Assembly (NCBI GenBank): GCA_005798685.1
Contig: SYIT01000012.1
Location: 1 to 41,142, forward strand
Reading direction: 5' to 3'
Length of the DNA: 41,142 nucleotides
DNA from: Actinomycetota bacterium
GTDB lineage: Bacteria; Actinomycetota; Thermoleophilia; Solirubrobacterales; Solirubrobacteraceae
A program made the translations under genes and the position numbers. Below, piece by piece: positions 29,524 through 38,302 of the stretch. Each line of letters opens with the position of its first letter. Positions within the stretch are counted from its first letter, which is position 1. The notes beneath the pieces are model-generated. The model searched no databases, was not told the origin of the DNA, and was given only the letters and a program-made list of their open reading frames with translations.

Positions 29524-31806
29524 ATGGGTAAGACATTGATCATCGCCGAGAAGCCGTCCGTGGGGGAGGACCTCGCTCGCGTCCTGCCCGGCCCTTTCAA
29601 GAAGAAAGCCGGCACTGGCGAGAAGCGATCCCGCGCCCTCGAAGGCCCCGATCACATCGTTAGCTGGGCGGTCGGTCACCTCGTTTCGCTCGCCGATCCG
29701 GACCAGTATGACGACAAGTTCAAGAAGTGGCGGATGGCGGATCTACCGATCGTTCCGACCAAGTTCAAACTTGAAGTGCGCGATGAGCGCGCGCAGAAGC
29801 AGATGAAGGTCGTCCGGGAATACCTGCGCAGCGCCGAGGTTGATCTCGTCATCAACGCTTGCGATGCCGGCCGCGAGGGTGAGCTGATCTTCGCCTACCT
29901 CTACGAGAAGTCTGGTTCAAAGAAGCCGGTCGAGCGGCTCTGGCTCTCTTCGATGACGGAATCGGCGATGCGGGAGGCGCTTGAAAATCTGCGCCCCGCA
30001 AGCGAGTTTGCGCTGCTTGAGGAAGCTGCACGCTCGCGCTCTGAGGCCGACTGGATCGTCGGAATGAACGCCACTCGGGCAGCGACGATTCGGCTGCGCT
30101 CATCGTTTGACGGCGCCGTTTCGCTCGGCCGCGTGCAGACGCCGACGCTGGCGATCTTGACCTCTCGCGAAGAGGAGATTCGAGCTTTCGTCCCCGAGGC
30201 CTACTGGCTCGTTGACGCCAAGTTTGAGGCTGTCGGCGACCGCAAGTATGAGGGCCGCTACCACGCCGGCGCCAAGCCACGGATCGAAAAGCAGGCATCG
30301 GCCGACGAGATCGTCGCCGCCGTCAAAGGCCAGCGCGGCAAGATCACAAAGCTCGACAAGACGAAGAGAACTGAAAAGCCACCGATGCTTTACGACCTTA
30401 CATCGCTCCAGCGCGACGCCAATACGCGCTTTGGTTTCTCGGCTAAAAGGACGCTTGGCGCTGCGCAGCGCTGCTACGAGGAACACAAGGCGCTCACCTA
30501 TCCGAGGACGAACTCGCGCTACCTGACGACAGACATGGTCGATGAGATCAAGCCAACCGCCGAACAGGTCGGCCGCGACTCCGAGTACGCGGCCGCCGCC
30601 GAATACGTAACCGGCCTCGACCTGCTGCCGCTGGGGCGCGTAGTCAACGACGAGAAGGTCGGTGACCACCACGCGATCATTCCAACCAACGCCGGTCACA
30701 AGCTCGACAAGATGAGCTCCGATGATCGCCGCATCTACGACCTCGTCGTGCGGCGCTTCCTGGCGATCTTTCACCCCGACGCTGAGTTTGAGAACACGCG
30801 CGTCGAAACGACCGTCGCCGAACACGTCTTCCGAACCCGCGGCAAGGTTCTGATCGTCCCCGGCTGGCGCGGCGTCTACGGCGAGCTGGCCGACGGCGCA
30901 AAGAGCGCGGCCGAAGAGGACGAAGGGCGCGACCAGACGCTGCCGAAGCTTGAGCTCGACGAAGAGATCGATACGACAGAGGTCGAGGCGCTCGAGAAGG
31001 AGACAAAGCCGCCGCGGCGCTACTCCGACGCTTCGCTGCTTGGAGCAATGGAGACGGCCGGCAAGCTAGTTGACGACGACGAGCTGCGCGAAGCGATGAA
31101 GGAGTCGGGGATCGGCACGCCCGCCACGCGCGCCGCGATCATCGAACGCCTGATCGACGTTGGCTACATCGAGCGCGAAGGCCGCGCGCTGGTCCCAACC
31201 GAGAAGGGAATGAATGTGATTCGCCTGCTCGAAGGCCATCCGCTGACGCAGCCCGCCTTGACCGGCGAGTGGGAGCATCGCCTCAGCGAGATTCAAGAGG
31301 GAACCGAAACGCGCAAGAAGTTCATGGCCGACATCAAAGAGTTCGCAGTCGGCACGATCAGCGAGCTCGACACAAAGCTCAAGGACGTCAAGATTCCGCG
31401 CGCCAACCTTGGGCCATGCCCGGTCTGTGGCGCCGACATCATCGAAAACCGCAAGGGCTACTCCTGCTGGGCGCGTGAGGACCCAGGCTGTGGCTTCGTG
31501 ATCTGGAAGGGCAAGGTCGGCAAGCAGCTGCCGGCGGCGATCGCCCGCGAGCTGATCACAACCGGCCGCACTGAAAAGCAGGTCGCAGGTTTTAAGGGCC
31601 GCAGCGGCCGCTCGTTCCGCGCCAAGCTCGCGCTTCAGCAGTCCGAGGAAGGCAAGTGGCGCGTTGAGTTCGACGAGGCCTGGGCAAAGGAGGGCGCGAA
31701 GGCGCCTGCCGCCGAGGACGCAACCGCCGACGCCGACGCGATCGCCGAGGCCGAGGCCGCCAAGGCGGCTAAGACCGGCGGCGACTCCGCCGACGAGGCC
31801 GCTTGA
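29524..31806 (+). CDS. topB: Type IA DNA topoisomerase, TopB (topoisomerase III)-like
   Basis: 760 aa, single-strand-passing topoisomerase. N-terminal Toprim domain IIAEKPSVGEDLARVLPG with INACDAGREGELIFAYL (the acidic metal-binding DxGREGE), then the active-site tyrosine Tyr326 in TYPRTNSRYLT, and SLGRVQTPTL. Near the C-terminus a zinc ribbon (CPVCGADIIENRKGYSC and PGCGF) and an Ala/Glu/Asp-rich tail of low complexity (AEDATADADAIAEAEAA). Similar in layout to the TopB class, which resolves recombination intermediates with RecQ-type helicases. An AddB-like gene starts 52 nt after its stop. The low-complexity tail is unlike most TopB. Confidence 0.9.
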   Translation: MGKTLIIAEKPSVGEDLARVLPGPFKKKAGTGEKRSRALEGPDHIVSWAVGHLVSLADPDQYDDKFKKWRMADLPIVPTKFKLEVRDERAQKQMKVVREYLRSAEVDLVINACDAGREGELIFAYLYEKSGSKKPVERLWLSSMTESAMREALENLRPASEFALLEEAARSRSEADWIVGMNATRAATIRLRSSFDGAVSLGRVQTPTLAILTSREEEIRAFVPEAYWLVDAKFEAVGDRKYEGRYHAGAKPRIEKQASADEIVAAVKGQRGKITKLDKTKRTEKPPMLYDLTSLQRDANTRFGFSAKRTLGAAQRCYEEHKALTYPRTNSRYLTTDMVDEIKPTAEQVGRDSEYAAAAEYVTGLDLLPLGRVVNDEKVGDHHAIIPTNAGHKLDKMSSDDRRIYDLVVRRFLAIFHPDAEFENTRVETTVAEHVFRTRGKVLIVPGWRGVYGELADGAKSAAEEDEGRDQTLPKLELDEEIDTTEVEALEKETKPPRRYSDASLLGAMETAGKLVDDDELREAMKESGIGTPATRAAIIERLIDVGYIEREGRALVPTEKGMNVIRLLEGHPLTQPALTGEWEHRLSEIQEGTETRKKFMADIKEFAVGTISELDTKLKDVKIPRANLGPCPVCGADIIENRKGYSCWAREDPGCGFVIWKGKVGKQLPAAIARELITTGRTEKQVAGFKGRSGRSFRAKLALQQSEEGKWRVEFDEAWAKEGAKAPAAEDATADADAIAEAEAAKAAKTGGDSADEAA

Positions 31807-31858
31807 GCCTGCGCCTCAGGCGCGTCAGTTTTTCCCGGTCGGCGGCGACCATCTTCTA

Positions 31859-34800
31859 GTGCCGCTGAAACTGATCACAGGGCCGGTCAACTCCGGCAAG
31901 GCCGACCTCGTGCTTTTTGAGGTCGGAGCTGCAGCAGATGCGGGGCTCGATCCTGTTCTCGTCGCACCGACGCTTGCTGACGCCGACCTGCTGCGCCGTG
32001 ATCTCGCGCGGCGCGGCGTAACCGACGCCGTCCGCGTAACCAGCTTCCGTGGCCTTTGGGAGCTGATCGCGCGGCGCGCAGGCTTCGACCCGAGGCCCCT
32101 CTCCGCGTTCATCCTGCAGCGGATCGCTCGCGTCGTCGTCGATCAAACCCTCGCCAGCGGCCAACTAACGCTGCTCGCAGCTTCCGCCCAGAGCGACAGC
32201 TTTGCCGCAGCGCTCGCGGGGCTGGCGGACGAGCTCGGTGAGGTGAGAGCTACTCCTGCCCGCTTCGCTGAGGCGATGAACGCTTGGGACGCGAGCCCAG
32301 ACGGCCGCGGCGGCTATGGCGCCGAGCTCGCGATCCTGTTCCGCGCCTACCGCGAGCGGCTTGAGGCGATCGGAGGGCGCGATGAATCCATTTACGTCGC
32401 AGAGCTGCTCGACACGCTCGCGCAGGATCCGAGCCGCTGGCGTGAGACGCCGGTCGCCTTCTACGGCTTCGATGATTTTGAATTGCGCCAGGTCGACACG
32501 ATCAGGATGCTTAGCGAGGCCGCCGATGCGCCGCTAACCGTCTCATTTCCTTATGAGCAGCGCACCGCGTTCGAAGGGCGCGAGCGGATCTTTGGCCAGC
32601 TGATCGAGCTGGCCGATGGCTTGGTGACCAACTGCGAGGCGAGCAAGCAGCACTATTTCGAGCCGAGCGCCGACGCGCTCTACTCGCTTGAGCGCGCACT
32701 CTTTGAGCTGGATCCAGTCGAGATCGACCCTGGCCAAGCTGTGGAGCGCTTTGAAGCTGGCGGCGAGCGGGCTGAGATCGAGCTGGTGGCGGCCCGGGCT
32801 GCTGCGCTGATCGGCGCCGGCGCAGCGCCGGAGCAGATCGCGGTCGCCGTTCGTGACCTAGATCAGTCGGCGCCCTTGATTGAGGAGGTATTCGCCGCTG
32901 CCAACGTCGTGATCGCGATCCGCAAGCGGGTCAAGATTGGGCACACGTCTCTCGTGCGAGGGATTCTTGCGTTGCTCTCCTGCGCGCTCTGCGAGGACCC
33001 CCAGTCGGTGAGGTCGGGCGCTCTTGTCGTCGCGCTGATCGGCTGGCTGAGGACGCCCGGCGCCAGCGACGCGAACTACTCCTGGCAGATCGACCGCTTG
33101 GAACGCGAACGGATGCGCGGCGGCCTAGCCAGCCTGGCCGAGGCCGAGCTGAAGTGGCTCGAAATCACTGGTTTTGAGGCGAACTACGCGCTCCAGTCGC
33201 TCCGCTCAGCCTTCGCTGAGGGTGAGCAGGCCGGTTACAGGCGGGCAGCCGAGCTTGCCCGCCGCGTGCTCGCCAGCAGCACTGGCAGCGGCGAAGGGGA
33301 CGCGCCGATCCTTGACCGCGAACAGCAGCTCAATGCTGAGGCGCTCGGTGATCTGATCGTCGCGTTCGATGAACTCGATTGGCTCGTCGAGAAGCAAGCC
33401 GCCTTCGCGCCGGAGCTTCACCGAATGCTCAACGAGCTTTCCGGTCGTGAGCTTTCCGTCGGCGAGTCGCTGGGCGCGGGAGCTGTCAGCATCGCCTTGC
33501 CGCTCTCGCTGCGCGCGCGCCGCGTCGAGACCTTGATCGTCGCGAGAATGCAGGAGGGTCTCTTCCCCCAGCGGGGAGCGGAAGACCCATTTCTTGACGA
33601 TGCGGCGCGGCGCAGCATCAACCGGGCAGCGCTCGATGCTGGCTTGAGCGCGCTCTGGCCCAGTAGCCCGCCCGATCGGATTGCCGCTGAGCGGCATCTG
33701 CTTCACGCGCTGCTCTCGCGGGCAACGAAGCTGCTGATCTATAGCCATCACGTCCGCACCGACGCCGGCGACGCCGCTAACGCTTCGCTTTTTCTTGATG
33801 ACATTGAGGATCTTTTCGAGCCGCAGCCGGATCTCTTCAAGCGCGCGCTCGGTCAGATCGACTGGCCCGGCGATGACCGACGTCTGGCCCCGAGTGGATA
33901 CCAGTTGGCGCTGGCCGCATTGCCGTCTCTGAGGGCGCCGGAGCAGCCCTATCAGCTCTCCAGTCCGGAGGCGATCGAGGCCCTGAGCGCTCGTGGAGTT
34001 TGGTCGGCGACCTCGCTTGAGCGTTACCTGCGCTGCCGTATGGCGTGGCTGGTCAACAACTTCCTACGACCGAAAGATCTCGAACCGGACGCCGACCAGC
34101 TCGCCTATGGGGGCGCTGTTCACAAGCTGCTCCAAAACCTCTTCGAGCGCCTGCACAAGGACGGCACGCGACTGACCGATGCAACGCTCAGCGATGCGCT
34201 CGAGCTGATCGATCCGATCCTCGCAGGGCTCGAACCATTCTTTGCCGACCCACTGAAGGAACAGATTCAGCGTCGCGGCATCAAGCGAGCCGTCGCGGCA
34301 TACCTTTCAGAGGCGGCAGTCTCTGGCTCAGAGTTCACGCCAAGCGACTTTGAGCTGAGTTTCGGAATGCTCGGCGAAGAGCCAGCCGACCTCGGCGACG
34401 GGCTCGTCCTTAGCGGCAAGATCGATCGCGTCGACGTTCACGGCGATCAGGCAATCATCGTCGACTACAAGACTGGATCGGTTTCGAAGAATTGGCCTGC
34501 GGCCAAATGGATCTCAGAGGGCGTGATCCAGAATGCCCTCTACGCGCTCGTCCACGGCGCACGAAACCCGAAGAGCGACGTTGTGGGCGCGCTCTATCAG
34601 CCGGTTCGCGTCGGTAAACCCGATGATGCACGGCCGCGCGGCGCGCTCATTCACGAAGCCGATCAGGAACGTTCAAGGATTGTTCGAACCGACCGCATCG
34701 GAGAGGATCAGTTTGCCGAGCTGCTGCTTGAAGCGCGGGCACTCGCGGTCGAGGCGGTCGAAGCGATCGGCCGCGGTGAGCTCCAGCCTCAGGACCCGAA

Positions 34801-34864
34801 AGAGTGTTCATACAGCCGCGATGGCGGTTGCGCCTTCCCGGGGATCTGCAGGAGTAAACCGTGA
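31859..34864 (+). CDS. addB: AddB-like helicase/nuclease subunit, PD-(D/E)XK nuclease family
   Basis: 1001 aa from the GTG at 31859. Walker A-like loop ITGPVNSGKADLVLF at the N-terminus, inactive-helicase-type body (FYGFDDFELRQVDTIRML), and a C-terminal nuclease domain with IDRVDVHGDQAIIVDYKTGS, the D...DYKxG of RecB-type nucleases. A cysteine upstream of the nuclease (ERYLRCRMAW) and three at the end (ECSYSRDGGCAFPGICR) may hold the iron-sulfur staple of AddB, though the spacing is looser than usual. It pairs with the AddA-like gene, whose GTG overlaps this stop by 4 nt. The frame is open upstream inside topB; no other start is supported. Confidence 0.85.
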   Translation: MPLKLITGPVNSGKADLVLFEVGAAADAGLDPVLVAPTLADADLLRRDLARRGVTDAVRVTSFRGLWELIARRAGFDPRPLSAFILQRIARVVVDQTLASGQLTLLAASAQSDSFAAALAGLADELGEVRATPARFAEAMNAWDASPDGRGGYGAELAILFRAYRERLEAIGGRDESIYVAELLDTLAQDPSRWRETPVAFYGFDDFELRQVDTIRMLSEAADAPLTVSFPYEQRTAFEGRERIFGQLIELADGLVTNCEASKQHYFEPSADALYSLERALFELDPVEIDPGQAVERFEAGGERAEIELVAARAAALIGAGAAPEQIAVAVRDLDQSAPLIEEVFAAANVVIAIRKRVKIGHTSLVRGILALLSCALCEDPQSVRSGALVVALIGWLRTPGASDANYSWQIDRLERERMRGGLASLAEAELKWLEITGFEANYALQSLRSAFAEGEQAGYRRAAELARRVLASSTGSGEGDAPILDREQQLNAEALGDLIVAFDELDWLVEKQAAFAPELHRMLNELSGRELSVGESLGAGAVSIALPLSLRARRVETLIVARMQEGLFPQRGAEDPFLDDAARRSINRAALDAGLSALWPSSPPDRIAAERHLLHALLSRATKLLIYSHHVRTDAGDAANASLFLDDIEDLFEPQPDLFKRALGQIDWPGDDRRLAPSGYQLALAALPSLRAPEQPYQLSSPEAIEALSARGVWSATSLERYLRCRMAWLVNNFLRPKDLEPDADQLAYGGAVHKLLQNLFERLHKDGTRLTDATLSDALELIDPILAGLEPFFADPLKEQIQRRGIKRAVAAYLSEAAVSGSEFTPSDFELSFGMLGEEPADLGDGLVLSGKIDRVDVHGDQAIIVDYKTGSVSKNWPAAKWISEGVIQNALYALVHGARNPKSDVVGALYQPVRVGKPDDARPRGALIHEADQERSRIVRTDRIGEDQFAELLLEARALAVEAVEAIGRGELQPQDPKECSYSRDGGCAFPGICRSKP

Positions 34865-37800
34865 GCGCTGGCGAGCAGTCGGCACAGCTTCACGACGGCG
34901 AGCGCATGCTCGGCCCCCACGGCGAGCTGAACCCTGAGCAGGTAGCCGCGACGCTGGGGCGGGAGCGGCCGCTGCTGCTTGAAGCCAGTGCCGGCGCCGG
35001 CAAGACGCTCGTGCTCGTCGAGCGGTTCGTCCGCGATGTCCTTGAGGGCGACAGCGACGGCCATCTGCTGGGGTGCGATCAGATCCTTGCGATCACCTTC
35101 ACCCGCAAAGCGGCAGCCGAACTGCGAGAGCGTATTCGCCGCCGCTTCGCTGAACTTGCGCCCGGCAATCAAACGGCGCGAGAGGCCGTCGCCGCGCTCG
35201 ACGGGGCTTGGATCTCGACGATCGATGGCTTCTGCGCTCGGTTGCTAAGACGCCATGCGTTGCTCGTCGGTGTAGACCCATCGTTCGTTGTCATAGATGA
35301 GGTCGATCTGATCGGTTATCGCAACGCTGCATTTGGCGAGGCGGCGGAACGAGTGCTCAGCGGCGACCGCGCGGACCAAGCGCTCGAATTGTTCGCGGCC
35401 GACTGGTACGACAAACTAAAGACGGAAATCACGCGCATCTACGATCAGATGCGCAGCGCAGGAAACAGTTCCCCGCGGCTGGGCAAAGTCGAGGATGGCA
35501 GCGACTGCGAAGGCTGGGTGACGCTGCTCGATGATCTGCTCGTCGCCTATGGCGATCAGTTCGTAGCACTCAAGCGCGCCGACGGTGGCTGCGACTTCGC
35601 CGACGTTGTCTTCGCGGCGCGGGATCTTCTCGTTGACCACCCAGCGGTCGCTGCGAGCTACCGGGAATCCTTCAAGCGGATCCTGATTGACGAGTTTCAG
35701 GACACGAACGGCCTTCAGCTCGAGCTCTTTGAAGCGCTTGGAATATCGGCTCGCTTTCAGGTGGGCGACCCACTGCAGGCGATTTATGGCTGGCGCCACG
35801 CCGACCTCCAGCTCTTCATCGATGCAGCTCTGGCACACGAGCTGGACGGCCGCCGCCTGCGCCAGACCCACAACTACCGCTCCCGCCCTGAGATCTTGCA
35901 GGTAATCAACGCTGCATTCTCGGAGGTTCACGTTGCCAGCGGCGTCGAATGGACTGCGATCGCCGGTGGTAGCGACGACGACCCGGCAGGCGATCCTCCT
36001 TACGTCGAACTGCTGTTCACCGATTCGGTTGCTTGGAAAGGCGATGATCTCGCCGGCGACAGAGCCGAGGCGCGCCTGGTCGCCAGTCGCATCAAGCGAC
36101 TGATCGACAGCGGTGAAGCCGGCCAGGGTGAGGTCGTCGTTCTAATGGAAAGTCGCTCGGCGATGTCGACCTACCGCGAAGAGCTGTTGCGGCTCGGGCT
36201 CGATGCCGTTTCCGATGGGGGCGAGAACTGGTGGCAGCGGATCGAAGTTGTTGATCTCCTTGCCCATCTTCGCCTGCTCGCCAACCGCGCAGATGAAGGA
36301 AGCCTCCTCGCCGCGCTCCGCTCGCCGCTCTGCGCGATCGGGCTCGACGCGCTGGCGTTGATCGGAGGCGAGAAGGCGCGCGATCAGGTCCGAAGCATGG
36401 ACCAGGCTTTCGAGAACTGCGCTGCGCTCGAGCGCGAACCGGGATCGCCGGCCGCGGCGATCGGCTCAGCCGATCATCAGAAGTTGGTCGCCTACCGCCA
36501 GCTGCTTCGTGACTGGGCCCCGCTGGCTTGCGAGCTGTCGGTTGGCGATCTGCTCGAGCAGGTGATCGACTCCAGCAGCTACGCCGCGATCCTTCTGGCT
36601 GGAGAGGACGGCGAGCAGAAGCTGGCGAATGTGCGCCAGCTCGCGGCGATGGCGCACGCTTGGGATCTGCGCCACGGCTCTAGTTTGAGGGCTTTCCTGG
36701 CTTGGGTTGATGAGGCCTCCGGCCCGTTGTCGCAGGAGACCGATGCTCCGGTCGGCGGGGCAATCGACACAGACGGTAAGCCAGATCCGAACGGCCCGAT
36801 CCGTTTGATGACGATTCATGCCTCGAAGGGCCTTGAATATCCGGTCGTTGTCGTCCCCAGGCTTGGCGGTGGGGTAAGGCGCGACGATGCGATGATCCGC
36901 GTTGAGGGTGATCAAGTTTCATGTTCGCTGAAGGCTGCAGGCAGCGATGGAAGCCCCGCCGCGATCGGACCGTACGAGGAGATGAAGGCGGCCGCGGAGT
37001 TGAAGGGACATTACGAGCGCAGGCGAAAAATTCATGTAGCGATGACACGCGCCGAGCGGCGGCTGATCCTCTCCGGCACGGGGAAGACTTCCGGTCCATG
37101 GAACGTCGATGAAACAGCTACTCGCTCCGGCTGCCTGAGCTGGATGATTCCGGGGCTGCTCGGCACCAACGCGGTGGAGATCCTCGAGCAAGGGGGTGAG
37201 CAGGTAATCAAGGTTGAGGGCGACGGTGCCGCCGGGCTGCTGCAACTTGTCGTCAGCGTGCCGGAACGGGCAGGCGAGCTATTTGTCGAGCCGCCGCGCT
37301 CGGAGACCGAGGCCTCCGATGGCCAAGAGATCCAGCTTCCGAAGCTGCCGGACGCCGCTGCGCCATCGATTCCAGTGCCGGCGACGATCAGCTATTCGCA
37401 GCTTTCGCGACTCGCGGAATGTTCCTACCGCTGGTATCTGGAGCGCGTTATCGGGTTGCCTGCTCGCGAGGAGGACATCTCCAAAGATGATTCAAGGGGA
37501 GCTCGGGCCCGCGGCACCTTGACCCACCAATTGCTCGAGATGCTGACCTTCGAGAAGCCAGAGAGAATCCCCAGCGACGACGAGATCAAGGCAGCTGCGC
37601 GGACCGTCGACGGCGCTCGCAGCGATCGTGACGCGATCGGCGACCAGCGCGAGATGCTCGAAGCGTTCGTAGCGAGTTCGCTCTGGGCCGAGCTTACCGA
37701 GGCAAAGAAGATTGAGCGCGAGAGCAACTTCTCGATTGAGATTGTTGCTGACGACAACACTCTGCCGGTCCTCACTGGAGCGATCGATGTGATCGCGCAG

Positions 37801-38187
37801 CTCGATTCGGCAGCGACGCTCGTAGTTGACTACAAGACCGACAGCGTCGGGACAGATGAGGATCTCAGCGTGAAGGTTGAAGAGCGCTATCACCTGCAGC
37901 GAGACGCTTACGCACTGGCAGCGCTTCGACGTGGAGCCACTGAGGTTGAGGTCGTCTACTACTTCCTCGCGCGACCTGACGAGCGGATCAGCGCGACATT
38001 CACGCCGGCTCAGGAAGTCGCTCTTGAGCAGCGCCTGCGCGAAGCTGCGATGCAGCTGACCGGGTCGGAATTCCCTGTTAGCGGTGCTCCACATCGTGGT
38101 CTATGTCGCGGCTGTCCTGGGCGGCCTGTCGGCAGCGCCCCGGGTCTCTGCTCCCACAGCGACGCTGAGACCAGCCGCGCGCGCTAA
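34861..38187 (+). CDS. addA: AddA-like UvrD/REP-family helicase with C-terminal nuclease
   Basis: 1108 aa, the motor subunit of a double-strand-break end-processing complex (AddAB or, in mycobacteria, AdnAB). Superfamily 1 motifs: Walker A LLEASAGAGKTLVLVERF, motif Ia ITFTRKAAAELRERI, DEFQDTNGLQLELFE, QVGDPLQAIYGWRHAD, motif V MTIHASKGLEYPVVVVP and motif VI HVAMTRAERRLILSG. At the C-terminus is a RecB-type nuclease (GAIDVIAQLDSAATLVVDYKTDS in two pieces) with one cysteine at ECSYRWYLE and a CRGCPGRP...GLC cluster at the end, a likely Fe-S staple. GTG 34861 is supported by AGGAG just upstream and the overlap with addB. Confidence 0.92.
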   Translation: MSAGEQSAQLHDGERMLGPHGELNPEQVAATLGRERPLLLEASAGAGKTLVLVERFVRDVLEGDSDGHLLGCDQILAITFTRKAAAELRERIRRRFAELAPGNQTAREAVAALDGAWISTIDGFCARLLRRHALLVGVDPSFVVIDEVDLIGYRNAAFGEAAERVLSGDRADQALELFAADWYDKLKTEITRIYDQMRSAGNSSPRLGKVEDGSDCEGWVTLLDDLLVAYGDQFVALKRADGGCDFADVVFAARDLLVDHPAVAASYRESFKRILIDEFQDTNGLQLELFEALGISARFQVGDPLQAIYGWRHADLQLFIDAALAHELDGRRLRQTHNYRSRPEILQVINAAFSEVHVASGVEWTAIAGGSDDDPAGDPPYVELLFTDSVAWKGDDLAGDRAEARLVASRIKRLIDSGEAGQGEVVVLMESRSAMSTYREELLRLGLDAVSDGGENWWQRIEVVDLLAHLRLLANRADEGSLLAALRSPLCAIGLDALALIGGEKARDQVRSMDQAFENCAALEREPGSPAAAIGSADHQKLVAYRQLLRDWAPLACELSVGDLLEQVIDSSSYAAILLAGEDGEQKLANVRQLAAMAHAWDLRHGSSLRAFLAWVDEASGPLSQETDAPVGGAIDTDGKPDPNGPIRLMTIHASKGLEYPVVVVPRLGGGVRRDDAMIRVEGDQVSCSLKAAGSDGSPAAIGPYEEMKAAAELKGHYERRRKIHVAMTRAERRLILSGTGKTSGPWNVDETATRSGCLSWMIPGLLGTNAVEILEQGGEQVIKVEGDGAAGLLQLVVSVPERAGELFVEPPRSETEASDGQEIQLPKLPDAAAPSIPVPATISYSQLSRLAECSYRWYLERVIGLPAREEDISKDDSRGARARGTLTHQLLEMLTFEKPERIPSDDEIKAAARTVDGARSDRDAIGDQREMLEAFVASSLWAELTEAKKIERESNFSIEIVADDNTLPVLTGAIDVIAQLDSAATLVVDYKTDSVGTDEDLSVKVEERYHLQRDAYALAALRRGATEVEVVYYFLARPDERISATFTPAQEVALEQRLREAAMQLTGSEFPVSGAPHRGLCRGCPGRPVGSAPGLCSHSDAETSRAR

Positions 38188-38240
38188 GCGGTGGGCGCCG
38201 AAACGGCGCAACGGCAGCCCTGAAACTACCGTTCTGCCAC

Positions 38241-38246
38241 TAGAAT
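38241..38246 (+). promoter_or_regulatory. Candidate -10 element TAGAAT upstream of gltB
   Basis: TAGAAT lies in the 115-nt gap between the AddA-like gene and gltB, 56 nt before the ATG at 38303. The upstream CTGAAA (38220-38225) is a possible but poorly spaced -35 (15 nt). Besides this I see no structured leader there. Confidence 0.4.
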
Positions 38247-38302
38247 CATCAGTTAGCTCCGGGGGCTGGCGTGCAGCCCGCTGCCCGCAGCGCAACAGAG
38301 CA

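Noticed and set aside
31664-31858. Upstream extension of the AddB-like protein into topB
   Set aside because: The extra residues are another frame of the low-complexity end of topB and are Pro/Arg-rich without family similarity.
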